Made by a program: the position numbers and the translations under genes. Positions 55,641 through 64,000 of a stretch of DNA of 64,000 nucleotides are shown piece after piece (positions within the stretch are counted from its first letter, which is position 1; each line of letters starts with the position of its first letter). The notes below the pieces were generated by a model. The model did no database searches, was not told the DNA's origin, and saw nothing but the letters and a program-made list of their open reading frames with translations. This DNA is from Athripsodes cinereus (lineage: Eukaryota > Arthropoda > Insecta > Trichoptera > Leptoceridae): assembly GCA_947579605.1 (NCBI GenBank), contig OX388321.1:13879614-13943613 (forward strand), given 5' to 3'.

Positions 55641-57994
55641 TTACCAAAGGGAATAAGTCAGCATTTTTCCGATATGGCAATTTTGATGCAGGTTTAATAA
55701 TTTTGCATAGATCTATAATATTATTCAAGAAGAAGATTAAGTCAGTTCATTTACAGTGTAATACAGGCGATCATTTTTTTCGTTTGTTTACGAAGAGGAA
55801 TAAGTCACTGACTTATTTCTTTTCATAACTACACTGGCAACATTATATTTTTTGACATTCAGCTGTCAAACAGTTACTTAATTAGGACGCTATAGTTATT
55901 GTTGGTTTTTTAGTTTTCATTTTGATTTTGCTTTAAAATGTCTGATTCAGAGTCAGAAAACATTGTGCAACCCAACAAAAGAAGAAAAGGTGTTATAAAC
56001 GAAACAAAAAAACAGGAAATCAAACGATGTCGTTTGGGAGGAAAGGAATACACAAATACAAGAGGAAAGACAATTCCAAAAAAGAAACCTGGAGAGACTG
56101 TGTGTGAATGTAAGTTGAAATGTTTTAAAAAGATAAATGAACAGTCTAGATTGCAAGCTTTCAAAGAATTGTACAGTCTAGGCACAAAAAATGAACAAGA
56201 CATATTTCTACAGGGCCTTCTTCAAGCGAAGAATATTAAACAAAGACGACCACGGCTAGAAGTTCCTGTTAAATCAAGAAAATGCTCATTTAAGTATTTT
56301 ATTAAAGTACATGACAATAAACTACCTGTTTGTAAGAAGGCATTTTTGAGCATTTACTCTATTAAAAACAAGGCACTCTTTAGACTTCAACGGCTACTTC
56401 AAGAAGGAGAACTACCTCATGATAAAAGAGGCAAGCAGCAGAACCAAAAAACTATTCCTGCGAACATTAAACTGCAAATCGAAAATCATATTGCATCGTT
56501 TCCTGTTAAGCAGTCACATTATTCTTCACGAGAGTATAATTATTTATCAGCTGAATTGAATATAAAGAAGATGTATGTCATGTTTAAGAATTTATATCCA
56601 GATACTAAAGTGAAACAGTCATTTTATTACAAAATATTTAAAGAGCATTTCAATCTACACTTTGGTCGGCCTCAAGTTGACGCATGTTGTGAGTGTGAAC
56701 GTCTCACAATCAGAGTAAACTCAACTGACTTGGGGGAACGAGCAATTATGGCAGCAAAAGCTGAATTAACAGTTCATAAAAAACGAGCAGCAAAATTCTA
56801 CAGCAGCATTCGTGAAGTACAACAGCTTTGCAGGGATAGAGATGATGTCTTAGGCTTAACATTCGATTATATGCAAAATATATCATTACCCTGCATACCA
56901 GTTCAAGAAATGTTCTACTACCGTCAGTTGTCATTGTACCCATTTTGCATTAAGAATTTAAAAACTAATGAAAGCAGATTTTTTCTTTACCATGAAGGTG
57001 ATGCTATGAAAGGACCAAACGAAACATGCACATTTTTACTTAAGTACATTGAAGAACAAGTCTCAAGTAAAATTAAAGAGCTGTACATCTTCACAGATGG
57101 GTGCGGAGGCCAAAATCGTAATCATATCATGATTAGCTTATGTCAGGCGTTAGTAGATACAGAACGATTCTGTAAAATTGTCCACCGCTTTCCAGTCCGA
57201 GGACATTCTTTTCTTCCAAATGACCGCTCCTTTGGTACGGTGAAAAAAGTTTTGAAACGAAGAGATAGGTATTATTTGCCTATGGAGGTGTGTGAGGTGA
57301 TATGTAACGCACATAATAAATTTACAGTTTCTATGATAGAAACTGATGACATCATTGATTTCAAAAGTTGGTGGGGAAAATTTTACAAGCGCGATACAAT
57401 CTCTTTAGAGAGTCAATCGAAGAATATTCCACATTCGAATAAGCAACATTTTCTTATTTCCAAGTTTATGGAGTTTGAGTATTCCTCACTAATGAAAGGT
57501 TGTGTAATAACAAGGCCTTTCATTGGAAATACTATCGGAGTCAACACATTTGATATGAGAAAAAGGAAAGTACAAAATGTAGCACTTCCATCGGTGAAAG
57601 CTTATGATAGGTTTGTGGCCATTAAAAGGAATAAAATAGAAGACCTTAAGCGTACTTTGCAATACATTCCAGCTGAGAAAAAAGGCTACTATGAAAATAT
57701 AATTCAAAATTGGCCTAATTGTTAATAAAAACACAGTTTTATGACTGCCGTGTTTATTTTCTCCCACAAAAATCACAATTAGTAACCAAAGGGAATAAGT
57801 CAAGCAATTTCAAATGACCATATTTCATTAAAAAAAAAGAGAAATATGGTGAATTTTTGCATAAAATAGTGTATAATTAAACATATTGCTTATTTAAAAT
57901 GAAAATAATCATAGCTGTCAAAGAAAATTTTAGTGTACACAGTTTTTCATTCATTGTGAAAAGTTATGAAGTCTTGACTTATTCCCTTTGGTAA
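55641..57994 (+). mobile_element. TTAA-flanked element, 2354 bp, carrying a DUF7869-like gene
   Basis: TTAA occurs at 55637-55640 and 57995-57998. The ends are perfect 20-bp inverted repeats, TTACCAAAGGGAATAAGTCA. Extra copies of the internal part lie near the ends: GGAATAAGTCA and its complement at 55796-55822, and ACCAAAGGGAATAAGTCA at 57785-57802. One intact gene fills the centre. It sits in the pogo element between the transposase start and the right terminus, so it is the youngest insertion in this nest. TTAA targets are known for piggyBac, Kolobok and Sola3, but the protein resembles neither piggyBac nor a THAP-bearing Kolobok. Confidence 0.9.
55938..57725 (+). CDS. Intact DUF7869-like protein, candidate transposase
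   Basis: 595 residues, uninterrupted. A basic N-terminus (residues 13-50) is followed by a Cys motif (CECKLKC, 56-62) and a second cluster at 250-253 (CCEC). Then come three acidic residues in a line: D310 in LGLTFDYMQN, D387 in YIFTDGCGGQNRNH and D429 in GHSFLPNDRSFG. The order beta-strand-Asp, beta-strand-Asp-Gly, GH.....D looks like an RNase-H-type catalytic core. The same second and third motifs survive in the diverged copy at 27124-27778. The family is catalogued, as far as I recall, only as a domain of unknown function. A transposase role is inferred from its position as sole gene between inverted repeats. Start chosen as first ATG after the left end. Confidence 0.8.
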   Translation: MSDSESENIVQPNKRRKGVINETKKQEIKRCRLGGKEYTNTRGKTIPKKKPGETVCECKLKCFKKINEQSRLQAFKELYSLGTKNEQDIFLQGLLQAKNIKQRRPRLEVPVKSRKCSFKYFIKVHDNKLPVCKKAFLSIYSIKNKALFRLQRLLQEGELPHDKRGKQQNQKTIPANIKLQIENHIASFPVKQSHYSSREYNYLSAELNIKKMYVMFKNLYPDTKVKQSFYYKIFKEHFNLHFGRPQVDACCECERLTIRVNSTDLGERAIMAAKAELTVHKKRAAKFYSSIREVQQLCRDRDDVLGLTFDYMQNISLPCIPVQEMFYYRQLSLYPFCIKNLKTNESRFFLYHEGDAMKGPNETCTFLLKYIEEQVSSKIKELYIFTDGCGGQNRNHIMISLCQALVDTERFCKIVHRFPVRGHSFLPNDRSFGTVKKVLKRRDRYYLPMEVCEVICNAHNKFTVSMIETDDIIDFKSWWGKFYKRDTISLESQSKNIPHSNKQHFLISKFMEFEYSSLMKGCVITRPFIGNTIGVNTFDMRKRKVQNVALPSVKAYDRFVAIKRNKIEDLKRTLQYIPAEKKGYYENIIQNWPNC

Positions 57995-58075
57995 TTAACT
58001 GATTCACTTATAGTCTTAGAGAAATGAAGGTATTCCATATTAGGATACTATTTCATATTTGGTGACTTTCCTCTA

Positions 58076-58984
58076 CTGTTTATAATTTATGTTAATAAAA
58101 TATTTGATCTTCCACTTAGATCGACGATTTTGTCGTTTGCCGATGATACCGCTTTGATTACTCATGGTAAAACATGGAAAGAAGTGGAAGTCATCGTCAA
58201 CGAAGATATCAACACACTAAAAGGCTGGTTTGACAAAAATATTCTGTCACTAAACACAGAGAAGACAAACTACGTGAGCTTTTCTGTCAATGTCAGAGGT
58301 AAGCCCAAAGATGATCTCAGAATAGGAATCCATCATAATTCTTCTCAGAACATAACGGGGGATTGTGTAAATCTTAAATGTGTTTTACTGAAGAATGTGA
58401 AAAAGGTTAAATATCTTGGCGTGGTCGTAGATTCTAATTTGAAATGGAAGGATCATGTGCAGATGACTGTCAATAGAATAAGAAAACTTTTTTATATTTT
58501 TTATAGACTTCGAGATATTATGAATAAAGCCCAATTGAAGAGTGTATACTTCTCCTTAGTACAGTCGGTTTTACAGTACGGTATAATAGCTTGGGGAGGT
58601 GCGTATAAAAACAGCCTATATTCCTTGGGAGTTTGTCAACGTAGTATAATAAAAATAATTCTCAAGAAGCCTATGGACTATTCAACCGTTAGACTGTTTG
58701 AAGAGTTTGCTGTTCCATCCATAGAAAGCATATACAAAAGAAAAGCAGTATGCCAGGTGTGCAAGGAGTATTTTGTACGCGCGATTCATCCAACAAATAG
58801 TATTAGTGAATGTTCGAGGTCAGGAAGACGAATAAAAGTTCCTGCAAAAAAAACTACTTCCGGACAGCACCACTATACTTATCTTGGGGTTGGATTGTAT
58901 AACAATTTGAAAGGAGAATATAAGTTTAAAACAGCAGATAAGCTTTCGAATTTTAGGTATAATCTGAAAAAGGTATTTAGGTGA
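58076..58984 (+). pseudogene. LINE reverse transcriptase, 3' part
   Basis: Continues the frame of 51741-53043 after the TA duplication: LFIIYVNKIFDLPLRS, then ILSFADDTALITHGK with the catalytic FADD, LNTEKTNYVSFS, VKYLGVVVDSNLKWKDHVQM, YFSLVQSVLQYGIIAWGGAY and a C-terminal region to the stop at 58984. A 3' UTR with AATAAATATATTTGAATTTG ends near 59272. Confidence 0.9.
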
Positions 58985-59360
58985 AAATAACTGAGTGTAT
59001 TCTCGTTTTATTGATTTTTATTTTTTGTTTTGTTTTTTTTTATTAAATGTAACTCTATTGTTATTAACTTTAGGTTGGATATTATATACCTAGTTGTGTA
59101 TGTTTTGTTGCTGAATTTAAGAATTACCCTTTATCCTTCAAAGCACGAGCTCTGCTCAATTTTGAAGGAACAAATAAAAGAAAAATATATGTTTTTATTA
59201 TTATTTTGTATTGATTGATTATTGTTTTAAGTGTATATTTTTTACTGAATAAATATATTTGAATTTGAATTCAGATTCTGATGAAATCTCTGAGACTTCT
59301 CTCGGAAAAAGGATGAATCATGGAGTAATAATTTTTTTAAATTAGAATTTAAAAAATCAA

Positions 59361-59480
59361 AAAGACGTGTGATAAACTCGCCCTCTGTATATTGATCACA
59401 CCTAATTTGAATGCATTTTTTTTATAAAATTGTATATATTGTGATTAATGTGCAGTAAAGAATGAATGAATAAATAAATA
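59361..59480 (+). repeat. LINE 3' end, copy 3 of 3
   Basis: GACGTGTGATAAACTCGCCC and the (AATA)n end are recognisably related to 12405-12545 and 21593-21760 but more diverged. A further (TTTA)n-tailed sequence in the other orientation follows at about 59670-59790. Confidence 0.6.
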
Positions 59481-59969
59481 AGTTGCCTCAAAGGAAGAAA
59501 AACCTTGGCCCAAAAAATATTGTCGGCTTAAATAATCTAAACGAGACTGAAAATATCTTCACGAAAATGGACTCAGGACTACCACGATTTCTAAAATAAT
59601 ACTCCACACGAATAATAATTTTCACATTTTGTCACTCTTCATTATTTTTGTCTAGCTATCAACGAGTATATTTATTTATTTATTTAATAATGCAATATAC
59701 GGCTTGCGCCTTTTTACAAATAACATGAACAAAAAATAATACCGTCTTCAATTTCAAACAATAAATATATCAATAGAAAACAAGCAAACATAACTAGGTA
59801 ACATTAGTACTCTATCAACAAATACATATATATAGGCATATATTTATAGTTTGCTCGGGCATAATATGGTACCTACTCACTTGGTACATGGATTGCAAGT
59901 ATATAGTTGGGTATCTATATATTTTACACTATATCTCTAAAGTTGCAACTTTTTTGTTCAACTATGTTG

Positions 59970-60264
59970 AAATGTCATCTCCGTGATACAGGATAGACGA
60001 TGTTCCAGGCTGGGTATTATCCTGAAAATGCCCAGTGATAATTGGCCAAAAAGAGTACCGGTCTTCCGTCCGCAAGGGTTGTCAGCCCGGGATTTCCCTC
60101 TTTCACAATACACCGTTCTTATAACGACAACAGCAGGGCGCAGAAAATATCGTAGAAAGAGGTGACGCAATTGGCGCAGAGTCGCTCTGAATGGAGGAGG
60201 CTGGTTTCTGCCCTGTCCTTCCGAGAGGAGCGTTGATGATGATGATGATGATGATGATGTTGAA
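59970..60264 (+). mobile_element. LINE 3' end with (GAT)n tail, copy 2
   Basis: Shares TTCCGTCCGCA..GG, CCCTCTTTCACAATACACCG and CTGAATGGAGGAGGCTGGTT with 23075-23276, and ends in (GAT)n. It extends further 5' than copy 1. ATGTTGAA-like words on both sides (about 59963 and 60257) may be the target duplication. Confidence 0.75.
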
Positions 60265-60627
60265 GTATTTATCCTATATATTACTTCAATTTTATTTTAT
60301 TTTCATATAAAACACTAAAAATAACATTATTATGAAACCAAACAGTATACAATACTTATAGGCAAATTGGGTAACTCCATCAATTATAGCATTGATTTTA
60401 CAAAATCTATCACAGAAAATTGTGTAACTCCAAAAAAGGCTACAAAACCATTATACACATAATTATGTCATGGTTATTGTGTTACGAACATGTATCTACA
60501 TCATGTAGATATTTTAGAATAAAGAAAATAATAATAATAATATGCATAACAAAATTATTTAGATTTTTGTCCGCCCTGTAAAGTAGCTATTTTGGAGTTA
60601 CCCAATCTGCGAATTGAGGTATCGATA

Positions 60628-60670
60628 TGGGGGAGGCTTATGTTCAGCAGTGGACAGGAATAGCTGCATA
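60628..60670 (+). pseudogene. LINE C-terminus, right half
   Basis: GGGAGGCTTATGTTCAGCAG encodes GEAYVQQW. This is the end of the LINE whose preceding codons are at 47110-47174. Confidence 0.75.
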
Positions 60671-60941
60671 AACTCTACTGTCAAACGAAACTTATCTGTC
60701 AAAGTCCTGCGATAACAAGACCATACAAAAATTTGTTACCACGGATACGACTAACAACTTGAGATAGGATATTGAAACCCATTTTCGTTGATTTCCATAC
60801 ATTCTATAACTCGCAGCACTCCGAGAGATAGATAGAGAATTCGGATAGCGATTCTATCTCAGCTTTGTTTATTGAAACGGAAAAACGTAAAGAAAAATCG
60901 ATTTTTAATAAAAGTTCATCGCTTATTGAGACCGGCCGTTA

Positions 60942-61205
60942 GTGAATGACCAAAAGTCATTTGCGCTGGACTGAATCCACTGTCTTCCTTTAGTGCTGAG
61001 CATAGAGCGAGAAGTATGATTGGAAGTTCTTGTGTCCACTGAGTATTCTCTTTGCATCTGGCTATTATTGCGGCTTTTAAGGTTCTGTGAAAACGTTCTA
61101 TCTTGCCATTGGCTTTGGGATTGTACGCGGTTTTTTTTTCTGTATTCCTAACTTTTTTGTGAGTTGGTTGAAAAGTTCTGCTCTTAATTGTCGTCTTTGA
61201 TCGTT
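60942..61205 (-). pseudogene. Gypsy integrase, upstream half
   Basis: The minus strand reads RAELFNQLTKKLGIQ, TAYNPKANGKIERFHRTLKA with the catalytic Glu, NTQWTQELPIILLALCSALK and FSPAQMTFG. It is the last part of the integrase core. The remainder of the protein is at 45607-46004 beyond the nest, and everything upstream has been replaced by a LINE fragment at about 61205. Confidence 0.85.
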
Positions 61206-61212
61206 CATTAAT

Positions 61213-61405
61213 TTACATGTATGAAATAATTACGTCAGTTATAAGTGTGGACCTAGGTACAAAATATTTTATTCTATACAACATACCACCTATACATCGT
61301 AATCTTTTACAAATACTATTTACATGTAGGTCCCACTTAAATCTATTATCTATAGTTAAACCTAAATATACAAATTTATTTACAATACTTATGACCGGAC
61401 AATCG
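61213..61405 (-). pseudogene. LINE RT C-terminal fragment
   Basis: Reads VISIVNKFVYLGLTIDNRFK, WDLHVNSICKRLRCIGGMLY, the region after the LINE palm domain (YLGL.ID..L.W..HV). It separates the gypsy and Helitron fragments. Confidence 0.75.
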
Positions 61406-63209
61406 GACCTGTGCACTCTGTTCGCTTAATAAAGCTTCTGTTATTTCCTTCCACTTTGGGTTAGTTGTAAATGTTATAAATAAATCAGGTCTTCCAAAGT
61501 TTCGAACGTAGGTCATGGCATCTTGCGTTTTCTCATACATATAACGTGGTCCTCCAGTGAAACTGGATGGCAAAATCACCATTTGCCCAACATTATTTGC
61601 GTGCCCATCATTCCGAATAGCATCTTGCAAATGAACATAGTTTTCACTTCGTAGTTTTGACTGATTCATTTTAATGAATATGAGTCGTTCAGTTTCAACT
61701 TTGACGTACATGTCCACTAAATACTGTTGGAACAGTTGGCGACAATAATGTAAATGGTTTTTGGCAGTATTTCTTATCTGTAAATGATAAGCATAATACT
61801 GCATGCAGCTTACTTTCTTGTTTGTTGCTTCACCATTTACAGGATTTACTTGATACATTATAAAATGGTAACCGTCTTCACCTCGACAAAATATCAATGG
61901 ATACTGTAAACAATCATAAGCTCTGTGTGATTCATATATTCGCTGCAATGTATCATTACGGTGTCTCAAGACAATGTCTCGTTTCTCGCATGATTCCCCT
62001 ACAACTATCACTGCAACTTCGCTTGTGGAAGGCGCATTGTACCTTCCACGATGTTCACCCGCTGGTCTTCTGTCTGCTTCTATTACAATTTTATAATCAT
62101 CATTGTTGGACAGATTATTTTCAAGTGATGTTTTTAAATCTTTTATATATGTATTGTATTGGTGGAGTGTTTGCTGAATAACTTGTAATGTCTCTCTATC
62201 TAAATTGGGGAAATTATTACACCTTACATCTAATTCGTTATCACCTACAAAGTAGATTTGTAAAAATTTGTGTGTATCTCCTTCAACAGGAAGCAGAGAT
62301 CCAATCCTGTGATATATCTGACCTTGAATTTTGAATGTTGGCATATATCTTTCGTCACTAACCTGGTTTGTTCCAAATGATGTCATTTGGAACGCACAAT
62401 TGTAGGCGCGAATATTTTTTAAAAAACTTTTACTTCTACTGTCGTTTAAAAAAAACAATGAATTTAATGGTTCTGGAGGCATTTGTAGTAATGGTAACTT
62501 TATTTTGCCAGATAAACAACACATACCTGGAGTTTCTCCCTCCCATTTCAGAGCATCACAGTATCTGCATACAACTGACATAGATTTTATGTCATTTGCA
62601 TAGTCTAAATTCTTATTATAGGAGAACGCTGACAACTTCAAATTCTTCCATTCACGCATTCTTACTTGACTCGTTCTTTCGCGGGTTTCATTCAATCTTG
62701 TCTGATATTCTTCATTGCTTTCTAAATCTCTAGAAGTACTGGCATGTACACGTAGTTCATTCAATCTCCTTTCACGTTATTCCATACTTTCTGTATTTCT
62801 AGAGGTACTGGTATATACTCGGGAGTTCATTCAATCTTCTTTCATGTTCTTCCATATTCTCTGTATCTCTAGACGAACTGGCATATACTCGGAGTTCATT
62901 CAATCTTCTTTCACGTTCTTCCATATTTTCTGTATCTCTAGACGTACTGGCATATACTTGTAGTTCATTCAATCTCTTCTCTCGTGCAGCTACACTTTCA
63001 TTCGATCTCAAATCAGACATTCTTTCACGTGCATTTTCCAGTCTCCACTCTCGTTCCTCATCAGTCTCATCACATCTTGAAGCTGCCGCATATTCTCTCA
63101 AAGAATTTAGTCTAGCTTCCCTCTGTTCTTGGTCTTCATTCTCCCTATCACTCGTTTTCCTCTTGGCACCAGGAGTCCGTCTTCCAAGAGAAGATTTTTT
63201 TGGTGGCAT
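61405..63209 (-). pseudogene. Helitron Rep/helicase protein, N-terminal part
   Basis: From ATG at 63209: a charged head (MPPKKSSLGRRTPGAKRKTS), then a 23-residue repeat built on RRLNELRVYASTSRDTEN present about four times (DNA unit 69 bp), then the Helitron_like_N region (CRYCDALKWEGETPGMCC, YNCAFQMTSFGTNQV, GQIYHRIGSLLPVEG, ESCEKRDIVL, YPLIFCRGEDGYHF) and the beginning of Rep (GQMVILPSSFTGGPRYM, LFITFTTNPKWKEITEALL). One extra base at about 62820, inside a repeat unit, shifts the frame. It is cut before the HxH and Tyr motifs, so it is not functional. Confidence 0.9.
62730..63010. repeat. 69-bp tandem repeats coding 23-residue units
   Basis: CTAGA(C/A/G)GTACTGGCATATAC-type anchors occur at 62730, 62799, 62869 and 62938, giving spacings of 69, 70 and 69. 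The 70-bp spacing contains the frame-shifting extra G. Such repeats at the Helitron N-terminus probably change copy number easily. Confidence 0.85.
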
Positions 63210-63249
63210 TCTTAAAACAGAGGAAGCTTAATGTAATAAAATAGTTATA

Positions 63250-64000
63250 GGGGAGGGTTGCCTAGAATGGACCATTTTCTATATTTTTGTTCACCACGTA
63301 GAAAGGAGGTAACGAAACAGAAAAAGGTAACTGGTGTTCCAAAGCCTGTAGTATTACCTTTATGATTACATACTTTGTTTTACGAAAATTGAACTAGTTA
63401 ATTGGGAAATCAAAGAAAACTAAACATCGGGAAACGGTCCAATTAAGGAAACTAGTTTCCTTAATTGAACCACTGGTTTCCTAGAATGAACCACCAATAA
63501 GTTTTAAAAAAAAGTCTTTATTTTTATTAAAAGAACAAACCAAGAATACTAATAAAATTACAAAAAATGTAAGAAATAAATTTTATGTATAAAATATATA
63601 GATTTTTATAACAAATAATAGATGCAAAATTACTAAAAAAAATATAATAAAATAAATACTAATAAGATTATAAAAAAATACGACAAATAAATTTTAAGTA
63701 TAAAATATATAATTTTTTTTAACGAATAGGTAATAGAAATTTAATAATAAATTTTAAGCGATGCACTTTAAACAGAAAAATTGTTTTTCGCTGGCTTTTA
63801 TACGTGCACATTTTGTGTGCACCCATTTTTCACATAACATGCATTGGATCATGCTACCTTTTTTAATTTTATTGCAAAGAAAACAATACCATTCAGATTC
63901 AATTATGTCTTCAGATTTGCTGGTTGATGGCATGTTCGATTTTTTATTTACTTCATTCTTTTTTCCTCTTTCTTTCATCTGTTCCAATTCTATTTTGTAT
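63250..64000 (-). mobile_element. 3' part of a pogo-type element, cut by the window edge
   Basis: After TA at 63248-63249 the end reads GGGGAGGGTTGCCTAGAATG, a pogo-like terminus; CCTAGAATG recurs at 63480. A perfect 28-bp palindrome built on CAATTAAGGAAA lies at 63440-63467. The element continues beyond the window. Confidence 0.65.
63754..63987 (-). CDS. PHD-finger C-terminus of a pogo transposase, partial
   Basis: Reads ESEWYCFLCNKIKKGSMIQC, MLCEKWVHTKCARIK and FFCLKCIA then stop, with complete PHD Cys4-His-Cys3 spacing after a Ser/Lys-rich linker. The rest of the protein lies to the right of the window. No break is visible in the part present; the frame probably continues past 63987. Confidence 0.8.
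   Translation of the reverse strand: MEQMKERGKKNEVNKKSNMPSTSKSEDIIESEWYCFLCNKIKKGSMIQCMLCEKWVHTKCARIKASEKQFFCLKCIA

Larger units (their letters stand above)
53044..58073 (-). mobile_element. Complete pogo-type element, 5030 bp including a nested element
   Basis: TA flanks it at 53042-53043 and 58074-58075. The termini are inverted repeats starting GAGGAAAGTCACCAAATATG, identical over 20 bp and similar further in. Without the nested element it is about 2.67 kb. It carries one intact transposase gene. Its removal with one TA restores the RT frame of the surrounding LINE, so the edges are exact. Related words (CCAAATATGGAATAGGTACC, 53236) occur just inside the left end. Confidence 0.97.
47177..60625. 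mobile_element. Inner TA-flanked element with 33-bp inverted repeats
   Basis: TA flanks it at 47175-47176 and 60626-60627. The left terminus starts TCGATACCTTAATTCGCAGA and the right terminus matches it inverted over 33 bp with two mismatches. AAATTGGGTAACTCCA and variants recur inside both ends (about 47200, 47330, 47372 and 60365, 60418, 60595). These traits suggest a pogo/Tc1-group element. Its transposase is not visible; the middle is occupied by later insertions. Confidence 0.85.
46007..60939. mobile_element. Outer TA-flanked element, 14.9 kb including nested insertions
   Basis: TA lies at 46005-46006 and 60940-60941. The left end TGACCGGTCTCAATAA and the right end, read inward, ACGGCCGGTCTCAATAA are inverted repeats of about 15 bp. 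The two flanks are the two halves of one gypsy integrase, and their frames agree when the interval and one TA are removed. Its own sequence is probably limited to roughly 46007-46200 and 60680-60939 plus other parts; the rest is nested. No transposase of its own was found. Confidence 0.8.

Noticed and set aside
55910..56203. Antisense open frames over the DUF7869-like gene
   Set aside because: They are shadows of the strong sense ORF and have hydrophobic, low-quality translations.

Overview
This is eukaryotic nuclear DNA, very AT-rich, almost certainly from a moth or butterfly. The (TAGGTACCTAC)-like words, the abundant Jockey/RTE-type LINE 3' ends, short retroposons with (TAG)n tails, pogo transposases ending in PHD fingers, piggyBac, Harbinger and hAT debris, and a scaffold gap of exactly 200 N all fit a draft lepidopteran assembly. 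Nothing here is prokaryotic. There is no operon, CRISPR array, tRNA or rRNA that I can support.

The only host-gene signal is near the left end. Two phase-compatible plus-strand exons (7939-8033, and 8683 running into the gap at 8750) encode part of an unidentified coiled-coil protein. The rest of the window is best read as introns or intergenic DNA filled with mobile elements.

Layout: 1-9 kb is mostly featureless AT-rich DNA with one 622-bp inverted-repeat element, a short retroposon, a LINE C-terminus and the host exons. 9.5-12.3 kb holds a broken PIF/Harbinger element invaded by a hAT element. 13-18.6 kb is a nest of two pogo elements and a piggyBac fragment next to a Cys-rich accessory ORF. 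19-21.4 kb is a decayed piggyBac whose coding segment has been tandemly copied five times. 21.8-24.9 kb holds gypsy fragments, a broken pogo and a second Cys-rich ORF. 25.2-34.6 kb holds a CACTA-like element and a nest running from a DUF7869-like fragment through Tc1 and hAT to two LINEs, followed by piggyBac, RTE and Tc1 relics. 35-38.6 kb holds three pogo relics and a Harbinger relic. 39-46 kb is sparse, with small hAT and other inverted-repeat elements.

45.3-61.2 kb is the centrepiece, a nest of at least six levels. A gypsy integrase is split by a 14.9-kb TA-flanked element (46007-60939). Inside it a LINE 3' end is split by a second TA-flanked element (47177-60625). Inside that lies a LINE whose ORF1/endonuclease half is inverted relative to its reverse-transcriptase half. 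The RT ORF is split, again with a TA duplication, by a pogo element with an intact 617-aa transposase (53044-58073). That pogo in turn contains a complete TTAA-flanked 2354-bp element (55641-57994) with 20-bp perfect terminal inverted repeats and an intact 595-aa DUF7869-like protein carrying three spaced acidic residues in RNase-H-like contexts. I regard this last unit as the strongest candidate for an under-described mobile system. The right end holds a Helitron N-terminal fragment and the 3' part of another pogo element.
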